Below, piece by piece: positions 26,933 through 34,868 of a stretch of DNA of 64,000 nt. Location: positions 1-64,000 of the forward strand of contig PEKW01000015.1 of NCBI GenBank assembly GCA_002796995.1, in the 5' to 3' direction. The position numbers and the translations under genes are program-made. Each line of letters begins with the position of its first letter. Position 1 is the first letter of the stretch. Origin of the DNA: Rhizobium sp. (GTDB taxonomy: Bacteria; Pseudomonadota; Alphaproteobacteria; Rhizobiales; Rhizobiaceae). The notes beneath the pieces were generated by a model, which had not been told where the DNA came from, did not search any database, and worked only from the letters and a program-made list of their open reading frames with translations.

Positions 26933-26963
26933 GCACGGCACCGGATTTTCGTGCGATTTTTTT
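26932..26963 (+). terminator. Plus-strand intrinsic terminator without a visible gene
   Basis: CGCACG (26932-26937) pairs with CGTGCG (26950-26955) across a 12-base loop and is followed by A and seven T. No plus-strand protein gene precedes it, so it could end a small RNA starting near 26779. Confidence 0.55.
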
Positions 26964-27072
26964 CTCGCGAAAGTAGCTGAGAGGGCGGGTTGCATGCTCA
27001 AGCAGTGGTTTTGTGGTCGAAATGGGGCAGCTTTTCCGTCCATTTCGGGGTTTAATCGGTAACGATCGGCCG

Positions 27073-28551
27073 TCACGATTCTCCCGCCAGAATCGGAGCG
27101 GGGGTCCGCTTGCGCATCAGATCCTTGAGGGTCTGCAGCAGCCGGCGTTCGAGCAATAGGGTCAATGCACCGTAGATGACACCGCCGATGGCGATGCCGA
27201 CGACCAGCTGGAGAGCAGGATTGGGCAGGAGGTGCCCGTAGGCATCGAGCAGACAGCGCACGACCAGCGCCATGGCGATCGCGGAGAGCATGGGGCGGGC
27301 TGTGAGGAGAAAGCCGGTGAGCGGGGCGCGGTCCGCCTGATGCACCACCCAGGAATAGCCGACCAGGACGACGGCATTGACGATGCAAAGGGCGATCATC
27401 GCGTCGATCAGGCCGCCATGCATGGCCGCATAGGCGACCGCGCCCGTCGTGGCGATCGCGCGAAACAGGGCCCAGGCGAACAGCATGCCGCCGCGGCCAA
27501 TACCCTTCAGATAGGGGATATAGGTGCTGCAGGGGGTGAGGATGCCCTTCGACAGGGACAGCAGGGCCAGCACCGGCCAGGCATGGGCCCATTGCTGGCC
27601 GAAGAGAACACGCATGCCGGGTTCGGCCAGCGCCCACAGCCCGAACATCATCGGCGCCAGCAGCACGGTCGTAACCTGGGTGCTCAGCGTCAGCGCCTGC
27701 AGGCGCCGCTGGCGATCATGCATCATGCTGCTGAAGGCGGGGAAGAGCACGCCCATGACGGCGGACAGGACAACCTGGTTGGGGATGCTGGAAAAGCGGT
27801 TGGCCGCCGAATAGGCGCCGGCGTCTGAGAGGCCGAGATAGCGGGAGATCACCACCATGGGGGACTGGAAGGTGATGAAATTGGCGATCTCCGACCCCAT
27901 CATGCCCATGCTGAAGCGCCCGAGCGACAGCACTAGGCGAGGACGAAATACGAAACGCGGGCTGTAGCGCGACACCGCGTAGAGCCCGGCCAGCCGAATG
28001 AGCGCCGAGGAAAAGAGCTGGGCGATCAACGCCCACACGCCAAAGCCGAGAAGGGCCAAGGCGACCGCGATCAGCGCGCCGGCCGATTCCGAGATCATGC
28101 TCCACAGCGCATCGCGGGAAAACTGCATGCGCCGGGCGAGCAGCGCATAGGCCACGTCGCCGGTCAATTGGAGCGGGATCAGCAGGCTCATGATCCGCAG
28201 CAGATCGCCGGCTTCGGGCGCGCCGAACAGGGCGGCCAGTTGATCCGCACCCAGGAACACGCCGAGCGCCATGGCCGTCGAAATCGCCAGATTGGTCCAG
28301 AAAACGGAGTGGATGGTCTCCATGTCCTCTTCCGGCTGGATGACCAGGCCGGAGGCAAAACCGGCCCCGCCGATCATCGCCAGAAACTGCACGAGAGCCA
28401 GCGCGACGGCGACAGCGCCGAATTCCTCAGGCGAGAGGATGCGGGCCAAAATCGGCACGGTGACAAATTTAAGCCCGAATGTGCCTGTCTTGGATAGGAC
28501 GCTCCAGCCGACGTTCCGGGTCACCGACTTCGCGTTCACTGCTGGCGGCAT
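27073..28551 (-). CDS. exoT: Wzx-type oligosaccharide flippase
   Basis: This 492-residue polysaccharide transporter of the MATE/Wzx type has about 12-14 hydrophobic segments and an N-terminal VGWSVLSKTGTFGLKFVTVPILARIL typical of the family. It should flip lipid-linked octasaccharide across the inner membrane. ATG 28551 has AGGA 8 bases upstream and is preferred to a frame starting at 28596. It faces away from exoW across a 120-base promoter gap. Confidence 0.92.
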   Translation of the reverse strand: MPPAVNAKSVTRNVGWSVLSKTGTFGLKFVTVPILARILSPEEFGAVAVALALVQFLAMIGGAGFASGLVIQPEEDMETIHSVFWTNLAISTAMALGVFLGADQLAALFGAPEAGDLLRIMSLLIPLQLTGDVAYALLARRMQFSRDALWSMISESAGALIAVALALLGFGVWALIAQLFSSALIRLAGLYAVSRYSPRFVFRPRLVLSLGRFSMGMMGSEIANFITFQSPMVVISRYLGLSDAGAYSAANRFSSIPNQVVLSAVMGVLFPAFSSMMHDRQRRLQALTLSTQVTTVLLAPMMFGLWALAEPGMRVLFGQQWAHAWPVLALLSLSKGILTPCSTYIPYLKGIGRGGMLFAWALFRAIATTGAVAYAAMHGGLIDAMIALCIVNAVVLVGYSWVVHQADRAPLTGFLLTARPMLSAIAMALVVRCLLDAYGHLLPNPALQLVVGIAIGGVIYGALTLLLERRLLQTLKDLMRKRTPAPILAGES

Positions 28552-28671
28552 GGCGACATCCTGACGATTGTGGAGGGGAAAGGGCAATAAAAACAACGCG
28601 CCTCACAAGGGCGGCAACCAGATGGGCGGAGACCGCGTAACCTCTTTTAGATAAACCGCAGGGGCGAAAAG

Positions 28672-29637
28672 ATGGCGAAGCTGACAGTTATCATTCCGTA
28701 TTACCAGAAGGAGCCGGGTATCCTCAGGCGCGCATTGACCTCCGTCTTTGCCCAGACCTTCTCCGATTTCGACGTGATCGTCGTCGACGATCAGTCACCC
28801 TATCCGATCGGCGAGGAGCTTGCGCTCCTGCCCGAGCACCAGGCCGAACGCATCACGGTGATCCGCCAACCGAATGCCGGTCCGGGCGGCGCGCGCAATA
28901 CCGGTCTCGACGCCGTGAAGCCGCAAACCGAATTCGTCGCCTTTCTCGATTCCGACGATGTCTGGACAACCGACCACCTCGCCAACGCCTATCTCGGCAT
29001 GACGCGCTTCGGTGCGGACTGCTACTGGGCATCCATCAGTGGCGGCGAGGTATTCTACTATCATTTCGGCATTGCCGAGCTGGAGAAGACCGAACAGGTC
29101 ATCCGGCTGCAGGACGATCCGCTGATCGTCGAACTGCCGGAAATGACCAGTGTGATGCTGAAGAACTGGAGCTTCCTGCATCTCTCCTGCATGGTGATCG
29201 GCCGGCCGCTGTTCCGGTCGATCCGGTTCGAGGCGGAGCTCAGGCTCGCGGCGGAGGACGTGCTGTTCTTCTGCGACTGCGTGCTGGCGGCCGATCGCGT
29301 CATCCTGTGCGATGCGCCAGGCGCCGAGCGCGGCGAGGGCGTCAATATCTTCCACGGCATCGACAGCGACTCACCGCAGTTCCTCAGGCAGCAGTTCAAC
29401 ACCTGGATGGCGCTCGATACGCTGGAGGGGCGTTTCTACGGACGCGGGCAGGAAGTGGCGTCCATCCGCAGCTACAAACAGACGGCACGCCGCCAGGCGC
29501 TGTGGAGCCAGGCGCGGCTGGTCAAGCGGCGCAAGCTGCCTCAGGTCGAGCTTCTGGCGCGCTGGCTGTGGCGCGATCCGCGCCTGCTGGGCAGTGCGGT
29601 CGGACTGGCGGCCGGCAAATTCTCGCGCCAGGCCTGA
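28672..29637 (+). CDS. exoW: Family 2 glucosyltransferase of succinoglycan assembly
   Basis: This 321-residue GT2 enzyme has KLTVIIPYYQKEPGILRRAL, VVDDQSPYP, GPGGARNTG and LDSDDVW. By gene order and the IIPYYQKEPGIL opening it is ExoW, which adds one of the last side-chain glucoses. ATG 28672 follows AGGGGCGAAAAG. It is followed after 76 bases by exoV in the same direction. Confidence 0.92.
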   Translation: MAKLTVIIPYYQKEPGILRRALTSVFAQTFSDFDVIVVDDQSPYPIGEELALLPEHQAERITVIRQPNAGPGGARNTGLDAVKPQTEFVAFLDSDDVWTTDHLANAYLGMTRFGADCYWASISGGEVFYYHFGIAELEKTEQVIRLQDDPLIVELPEMTSVMLKNWSFLHLSCMVIGRPLFRSIRFEAELRLAAEDVLFFCDCVLAADRVILCDAPGAERGEGVNIFHGIDSDSPQFLRQQFNTWMALDTLEGRFYGRGQEVASIRSYKQTARRQALWSQARLVKRRKLPQVELLARWLWRDPRLLGSAVGLAAGKFSRQA

Positions 29638-29713
29638 GGCCACAGCCTTTCGCAATCATCTATGGCAGAGGCCCGTCCGATCGATCGGTCGCGGCCGCAA
29701 CCAGGAGCAAGCC

Positions 29714-30667
29714 ATGAAACCGTATTACTGGGAATCTCAGTACGGCAATTTCGGCGACGACCTCAATCTCTGGCTCTGGGACTTCCTGCTCCCCGGCTTC
29801 CGCGAGACCCATCCCGAGACCCTTCTCGTCGGCGTCGGCACCGTGCTCAACACGGCGCTGCTTCCGGCGGACGGCCACAAGCTGGTTCTCGGCAGCGGCT
29901 ACGGCTATGGCGCGCTGCCCGATATGTCGGACCGTTCTCAATGGGACGTGCGCTGCGTGCGCGGGCCGCTGACGGCCGAGCGGGCGGGGCTTTCCGCAGA
30001 CATGGGCATCGTCGATCCGGCGGTGATGGTCGCCGAGATGCCCGAGTTCAAGGACCTGCCGAAGATCCACCGCGAGAGCTTCGTTCCGCATTGGGAAACG
30101 GCGATCGCCGGCATCTGGCCGGCGATCTGCGAGACGGTCGGCCTGCACTATATCGATCCGCGCGGGGAGGCGAAGGACGTCATCCGGGCGATCGCCCAGT
30201 CGGAGACGATCGTTGCGGAATCCATGCACGGTGCGATCCTCGCCGATGCCTTCCGCGTGCCCTGGGTCGCGGTCACGACCTCTGAGAGCATCAACAGCTT
30301 CAAATGGAACGACTGGGCAAGAACGGTCGGCGTTTCCTATGCGCCGCGCAAGGTGCCGGTCTCGACCCGTGCGGAGGCGATGATCAAGGGCGCGCGGTTC
30401 TGGGGCGTCGATTTCAAGGATGAAGGGGCGGAGGTCGCGGCCGATCCGAACAGCCGGGTGATCGACGGTGGCATGCTGGTTGCGACCCGCGAACCGCGCC
30501 AGACGAAGCTGCGCGTTGCCGCCAAGCAGGCACTCGCCATGCCGTCGACCTTCGCACTCTGGCAGGCTAGCCGCGCCGAGCCTCAACTCAGCGCCGACGC
30601 GGTGCTCGCCGAGCGCAAGGCGCGCCTGATGTCGGTGATGGACGGCGTTCGCCGGGACTATTTCTGA
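29714..30667 (+). CDS. exoV: Succinoglycan ketal pyruvyltransferase
   Basis: This 317-residue polysaccharide pyruvyl transferase opens with MKPYYWESQYGNFGDDLNLWLWD and has VAESMHGAILADAFRVPWVAV, matching the family. It adds the terminal pyruvate ketal. AGGAG lies 6 bases before ATG 29714, deciding the start inside a longer frame. Its 3' end overlaps the convergent exoU by 10 bases. Confidence 0.94.
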   Translation: MKPYYWESQYGNFGDDLNLWLWDFLLPGFRETHPETLLVGVGTVLNTALLPADGHKLVLGSGYGYGALPDMSDRSQWDVRCVRGPLTAERAGLSADMGIVDPAVMVAEMPEFKDLPKIHRESFVPHWETAIAGIWPAICETVGLHYIDPRGEAKDVIRAIAQSETIVAESMHGAILADAFRVPWVAVTTSESINSFKWNDWARTVGVSYAPRKVPVSTRAEAMIKGARFWGVDFKDEGAEVAADPNSRVIDGGMLVATREPRQTKLRVAAKQALAMPSTFALWQASRAEPQLSADAVLAERKARLMSVMDGVRRDYF

Positions 30668-31677
30668 ACCGACACCGGTGTCGCGGGCAGCAGATAGCGG
30701 AGCGCCGGCACGCCGCCGGGGTGGGGCGAGGCCGCGTTTGTCGGGCGTCGGAAACGCTCGGTCTTGTCGGCGAGGATGCCGCCGGCAATGGCGGGCAGCG
30801 CCGCCGGATGCGAGAGCGCGTAGCCGAGCGCCGCGCCCAGCCCCCGGGCTTTCTTCAGGTCGAGGAAATGGCGAAGCTCGTAGCGGCCGCGAATGTGGCG
30901 TTCGTGTCGGCGGATGAGTCTTGCCGCCTCGGGCGCGAGGTCGCCTGCCTGCAGGATGGCGCGGTCGGCCTCGTAGAGCCGTTTCAGGTCATCAGTGCGA
31001 TGCTGGCCGCTCAGCGAATTCTGCCGGACGACGGCGCCATAGCCGCAGGCATGGCTGACCCGGTAGCGGGCACCCTTGGCCAGCGCCCGGACATAGAGGT
31101 CATAGTCCTCGCCCAGCCGCAGCTCCTCCCGGTAGCGCAGGCCGTTCGCGTGGAGAAAGTCCCGCCGCATCACCGGCTTCAGGAATCCCGTCTCGCCCCG
31201 GCTCTTGCCGCGCCGGGAGATGTTTCCCGCGATGAAATGCTCGAGATCGATCAGACTGGAGGTGGGCTGAAACGCCGCCACGTCGAGACGGGTCAAGTCG
31301 GCATGGCGCTCGTCGACGAAGACGATGTTGTCGGCGGCGAAGTCCCAGTCGGGCAGGGCGAGCAGGTTGCGAAAACGTCCCGGCAGGAAGAAATCGTCGG
31401 CGTCGAGCACGGCAATCAGCGGGGAGGATGACAGGGTGATTGCATGGTTGCGCGCCGCTGCCGGGCCACGATTGTCATCGAAGCGCACGATCTGCAGCCG
31501 TCCGCTGCCGTCGTGTACGCTGAGTGCCGCGGGGCCGGTGGCGTCGGTCGATCCGTCGTCGATGACGATCACTTCGGCGACCTCCGGCTCGGCCAGGGCC
31601 GAGGTTACGGAGCGTGCGATCGTGGCGGACGCGTCCTTGGCGGCAATGATGACGCAGATCGATGTGGGGTTGGTCAC
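30658..31677 (-). CDS. exoU: Family 2 glucosyltransferase of succinoglycan assembly
   Basis: This 339-residue GT2 enzyme has CVIIAAKDASATIARSV, DDGSTDATG, GPAAARNHAI and LDADDFFLPGR. Order matches ExoU, which adds the sixth sugar. It has a GTG start with AAGGAG 6 bases upstream. It is transcribed on its own, convergent with exoV. Confidence 0.9.
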   Translation of the reverse strand: MTNPTSICVIIAAKDASATIARSVTSALAEPEVAEVIVIDDGSTDATGPAALSVHDGSGRLQIVRFDDNRGPAAARNHAITLSSSPLIAVLDADDFFLPGRFRNLLALPDWDFAADNIVFVDERHADLTRLDVAAFQPTSSLIDLEHFIAGNISRRGKSRGETGFLKPVMRRDFLHANGLRYREELRLGEDYDLYVRALAKGARYRVSHACGYGAVVRQNSLSGQHRTDDLKRLYEADRAILQAGDLAPEAARLIRRHERHIRGRYELRHFLDLKKARGLGAALGYALSHPAALPAIAGGILADKTERFRRPTNAASPHPGGVPALRYLLPATPVSVQK

Positions 31678-31808
31678 GCCTCACTCCTTTGTCCGGCCAG
31701 GAAATCAATTCCCGGCCTGTGGGGGTCGGTGGATCAGGCCAGCATGGAGGTCGATCGTGACGCAAACGGGGCAGGCGCGACGATTTGCGCCGCTTCAGGT
31801 GCCCGGGA

Positions 31809-32102
31809 CTAGAGGTTGGGTTGTTCGGGAGCGTTCAGGCGCGAGACGGGAACGGGGCCGGACTTGGCGTTATTCTGGTCGGGCTTGACGGTCTCGCCGG
31901 CAGAGGCACCCTGGCTTTTCCGGCGCGCGGAGCGGCTTACCAGGATCAGCACGCCTACGAAATAGCCAAGCTGGAGCAGAACGGCGGCAACGGCGGTCTG
32001 CCATAGCGTCGTGCCGATCGAGCCGGTCAGGACATAGGTCGCGACCGCAAAGACGATCAATGCGCCGAGCATGCTGGCAAAGACCCGGGGTGCATACATC
32101 AT
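31809..32102 (-). CDS. exoX: Small membrane inhibitor of exopolysaccharide synthesis
   Basis: A 97-residue product from ATG 32102 has two hydrophobic segments (about 7-28 and 33-55) and a polar tail, the layout of ExoX/Psi. These post-translationally restrain the ExoY priming transferase. The open frame extends to a TTG at 32153, but that codon lies about 6 bases after the predicted transcription start and has no SD. ATG 32102 overlaps the stop of a 10-codon leader frame and gives the usual length of about 100 residues. Gene order next to exoY supports the call. Confidence 0.8.
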   Translation of the reverse strand: MMYAPRVFASMLGALIVFAVATYVLTGSIGTTLWQTAVAAVLLQLGYFVGVLILVSRSARRKSQGASAGETVKPDQNNAKSGPVPVSRLNAPEQPNL

Positions 32103-32131
32103 GCGACCCCACATCCGCTGTTCTTTTTCAT
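32099..32131 (-). CDS. Ten-codon leader frame overlapping the exoX start
   Basis: An ATG at 32131 with a very strong SD (GGAGGAGAAGG, 9-10 bases upstream) opens a frame encoding MKKNSGCGVA. It ends in a TGA that overlaps the exoX ATG (ATGA). No recognisable peptide motif is seen; it probably serves to couple or limit exoX translation. Confidence 0.5.
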   Translation of the reverse strand: MKKNSGCGVA

Positions 32132-32165
32132 GGCGGTTCGCCTTCTCCTCCAAGGCATTTAAATA

Positions 32166-32194
32166 GATATATTGGTCGGCGAGGCCGACTTCAA
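32166..32194 (-). promoter_or_regulatory. Predicted exoX promoter with inverted repeat in its spacer
   Basis: On the minus strand, TTGAAG (32194-32189), 17 bases, then TATATC (32171-32166) fit a sigma-70 promoter. The spacer contains the inverted repeat GTCGGC-GAG-GCCGAC (32175-32189), a possible repressor site. Confidence 0.6.
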
Positions 32195-32850
32195 CGCCTT
32201 AAGTTCATCGCAAGCCCTGAGCCTCCGGTTATGACAGCAGAGCCTTTCGTATCCGTTAGTGTGTCTTGAAGGATCACTGGGAGACCCGTTGCCTTCTCTG
32301 GCGGCTGTCCCTCGCGGGTGAAACTGGGCGAATCAGGTCTATCGAGGGCGGTTTTGCCACGCTCGGTTCGCGTCAGGATTGCCGTCCATGGGGCGGGGCG
32401 CGATGCGAGGACATGGATCGATCACTTATTGTTGCAATTTTAGAATATTCGCAACGCAAAATGTGCGGCGCAATATAATGTTGCGACGCAAAAAGTTTCC
32501 GCGGACGCGTGTATTTCCGTGCCTCGCTCAACGACCGGGGCTGCTCCGCCAAGAAGCTTTGTGTATAGCAGGCCGCTTATCGTGGCTCGGTCGCAGTAAA
32601 ATAGCGTGAGCCGGCAAGTCCGGTTCTTCGCGTCGCCGGCTTCGTCACTTGGCAAAGATCAGGACATGCGCGGGGCGAACTGCAGCTGAACTATGATCGC
32701 GAGGCCGATAATGGGCCGCCGGAACCGCGTTCAGCCCCTGCCTTAAAGTTTGGGCGGATCGGACAAATTGTCACCACACAGGCAATCTTGGATAGGGCAT
32801 TGCGTCCCGAGGGACCCGACCAATCGCAAAACGTAAATGGAGTTACCTCT
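32195..32850. other. Long exoX-exoY regulatory gap
   Basis: These 656 bases carry no protein gene that I can support; short frames here lack SD sites and protein-like composition. An AT-rich island at 32428-32495 holds paired repeats, and GACAA-A-TTGTC lies at 32762-32772. The equivalent S. meliloti gap is a multi-promoter control region for exoY, which fits. Confidence 0.6.
32431..32493. repeat. Cluster of inverted and direct repeats before exoY
   Basis: GTTGC (32431-32435) and GCAAC (32451-32455) flank an AT-rich core. CGCAA (32469-32473), TATAATG and TTGCG (32481-32485) form a second inverted repeat. ACGCAAAA occurs at 32454-32461 and 32486-32493, 32 bases apart. It is a candidate multi-site protein-binding region. 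Confidence 0.5.
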
Positions 32851-33528
32851 ATGAAGTCCGCGACTCGATCGGCCAGTTCGCCGTTTCTCCATACGCATAC
32901 CGCCGCAAAGTCGCCGGTCGGCGGAATCCCAAAACGTGGATTCGATATCTTCATGGCCCTGTCGGCCCTCCTGTTCCTGAGCCCCATCTTCCTGATGCTG
33001 ATGGCGCTGGTGAAGTTCTCCGACGGGGGCCGAATCTTCTACGGTCACAGCCGCGTCGGCCATGGCGGCCGGCCGTTTCGCTGCCTGAAATTCCGCACCA
33101 TGCGCGAAGACGGCGACCGGATCCTCAAGGAATACCTGGAGAACAACCCGTCCGCCTACGAGGAATGGCGCGCCGCCCGCAAGCTGCAGAACGACCCGCG
33201 GGTGACCACGGTGGGCGGGGTCCTGCGCAAGCTCAGCCTCGACGAGCTGCCGCAGCTCATCAACATCATCCGCGGCGAAATGAGCGTGGTCGGGCCGCGA
33301 CCGGTCGTCGAGGACGAGCTCGAACTCTACGACGTCGCCGCCCAGTACTACCTGCGCAGCCGCCCCGGCCTGACGGGTCTCTGGCAGGTCAGCGGCCGCA
33401 ACGACGTCTCCTACGAATCCCGGGTCGCCCTGGATTCGCACTACGTCCAGAACTGGTCGCTGATGACCGACATCAAGATCATCGGCCTGACCGTTCCCGC
33501 GGTCTGCCTCTCGCGCGGCAGCTATTGA
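32851..33528 (+). CDS. exoY: Undecaprenyl-phosphate galactosyl phosphotransferase
   Basis: This 225-residue bacterial sugar transferase starts succinoglycan assembly by moving galactose-1-phosphate to the lipid carrier. One N-terminal hydrophobic segment (about 30-52) is followed by [28 protein letters not shown] and [15 protein letters not shown], all family hallmarks. GGAG lies 10 bases before ATG 32851; an upstream in-frame codon lacks an SD. First gene of exoYFQZ. Confidence 0.95.
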   Translation: MKSATRSASSPFLHTHTAAKSPVGGIPKRGFDIFMALSALLFLSPIFLMLMALVKFSDGGRIFYGHSRVGHGGRPFRCLKFRTMREDGDRILKEYLENNPSAYEEWRAARKLQNDPRVTTVGGVLRKLSLDELPQLINIIRGEMSVVGPRPVVEDELELYDVAAQYYLRSRPGLTGLWQVSGRNDVSYESRVALDSHYVQNWSLMTDIKIIGLTVPAVCLSRGSY

Positions 33529-33592
33529 ACGCCCGCCCTGTCCGCCTGCGGGCGGACGCGACTGTCCTGAAAACAGCCAAACGGGGATAAGC

Positions 33593-34861
33593 ATGTCCAA
33601 CATCGCCAGCATCGGGGCGCAGCCGCGCTCCCGTTTCGTTTTCCATTTTGCATCGGCCGTCCTGGGTCTGCTCTTCCTCGCCGTGCCGCTGGCCTCGGCG
33701 CGGGCGGACGACTACCGGCTGGACGTGATGGACAAGCTGCGCATCCGCGTCGCCGAGTGGCGTACCGCCGAAGGCGCGGTCAGGGACTGGTCCACCGTCA
33801 GCGGCGACTACACGGTCGGTGCGGCCGGCACGGTTTCCCTGCCCTTCCTCGGAGAGCTCACGGCCTCAGGCAAGACGACGGCGGAGGTCGCCGAGGAGGT
33901 GGGCACGAAGATGCAGCTGCTCTTCGGCCTCAGGGATAGGCCATCGGCCTCGGTGGAACTGGCGCAATACCGTCCGATCTATCTCGCCGGGGAGGTGCAG
34001 ACGCCCGGAGAGTATCCATATGCGCCGAACATGACGGTTCTGAAGGCAATCAGCCTCGGCGGGGGCCTGAGACGCGGCGAGACCGGACAGCGCTTCGCCC
34101 GCGACTTCATCCGCGCCGAGGGCGATTCCTCCGTGCTGGTTGCCGAACGCAATCGTCTTCTGGTGCGCCGGGCCCGCCTGCAAGCCGAGATCGCCGGCAG
34201 TGCGGCGATCGCCATGCCGGCCGAGATCAAGGACATGCCGGAGGCCGCCGACCTCCTGGGGAGCGAAACCGCGCTGATGCAGACGCGCGACAAGCGTCTG
34301 AAGCTGCAGCTCACCGCGCTGGCGGACCTCAAGACACTGCTGCGCAGCGAGATCGAATCGCTGGCGAAGAAGTCCGAGACCCAGTCGCGACAGCTGAAGC
34401 TGGTCGAGAGCGATCGGGAGAAGGTCTATAATCTTACGGAAAAGGGCCTGACCGTCAGCTCGCGGCGGCTCGCCATCGAACAGCAGGTCGCCGATCTTCA
34501 GGCGGGGCTTCTCGATATCGACACGGCGACGCTGAAGGCGAAGCAGGATATCAGCAAGGCAGCGCAGGACGAAACCGATCTGAAGAACGACCGGGATGCG
34601 CAGCTGGCGCAGGAACTGCAAAATACCGAACGGGAACTCGACACGATCGCCCTCAAGCTCGGCACGAGTCGCGACCTGATGGCGGAAGCCATGATGCAAT
34701 CGGCCGAGGCGGCCACGGTCGCCAAGCAGGCGGTTGCCAGCGTCAGCTATGCCATCGTGCGCGAGAAGGACGGCAAGGCGAGCGAGATCCCCGCCGACGA
34801 GAATACCAGGATCCTTCCGGGCGACGTGGTCAAGGTGGCCGCGGGCCTGGCGATGCGATGA
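33593..34861 (+). CDS. exoF: Succinoglycan export outer-membrane-side protein
   Basis: This 422-residue protein has a signal peptide (cleavage near ASARAD), a polysaccharide export (Wza-like) domain at about 40-125, a SLBB-type segment (YLAGEVQTPGEYPYAPNMTVLKAISLGGG) and a long C-terminal coiled coil. It should be the periplasmic/outer-membrane partner of ExoP and is also needed with ExoY for priming. Length matches ExoF. Gap to exoQ is 7 bases. Confidence 0.94.
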   Translation: MSNIASIGAQPRSRFVFHFASAVLGLLFLAVPLASARADDYRLDVMDKLRIRVAEWRTAEGAVRDWSTVSGDYTVGAAGTVSLPFLGELTASGKTTAEVAEEVGTKMQLLFGLRDRPSASVELAQYRPIYLAGEVQTPGEYPYAPNMTVLKAISLGGGLRRGETGQRFARDFIRAEGDSSVLVAERNRLLVRRARLQAEIAGSAAIAMPAEIKDMPEAADLLGSETALMQTRDKRLKLQLTALADLKTLLRSEIESLAKKSETQSRQLKLVESDREKVYNLTEKGLTVSSRRLAIEQQVADLQAGLLDIDTATLKAKQDISKAAQDETDLKNDRDAQLAQELQNTERELDTIALKLGTSRDLMAEAMMQSAEAATVAKQAVASVSYAIVREKDGKASEIPADENTRILPGDVVKVAAGLAMR

Positions 34862-34868
34862 GGCCGGG

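Larger units (their letters stand above)
26682..27072. other. Intergenic region exoH-exoT, no protein gene
   Basis: In these 391 bases I see the exoH leader and probably its promoter, a minus-strand terminator for exoT, a plus-strand terminator, and a TAAAAT -10-like box at 26767-26772 facing plus. S. meliloti has exoI between these two genes; no ExoI-like frame is present here. Confidence 0.7.

Noticed and set aside
26771-26980. 69-codon plus-strand frame in the exoH-exoT gap
   Set aside because: It reads through the terminator stem and T tract and lacks protein-like composition; a non-coding RNA is a better reading.
32266-32478. Short plus-strand frame in the exoX-exoY gap
   Set aside because: TTG start without SD, Cys/Trp/Arg-rich composition, and it runs into the AT-rich repeat island.
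32711-32734. GGAAC followed by TT as an EcfG promoter for exoY
   Set aside because: Spacing to TT is one base short and the G of GTT is absent.
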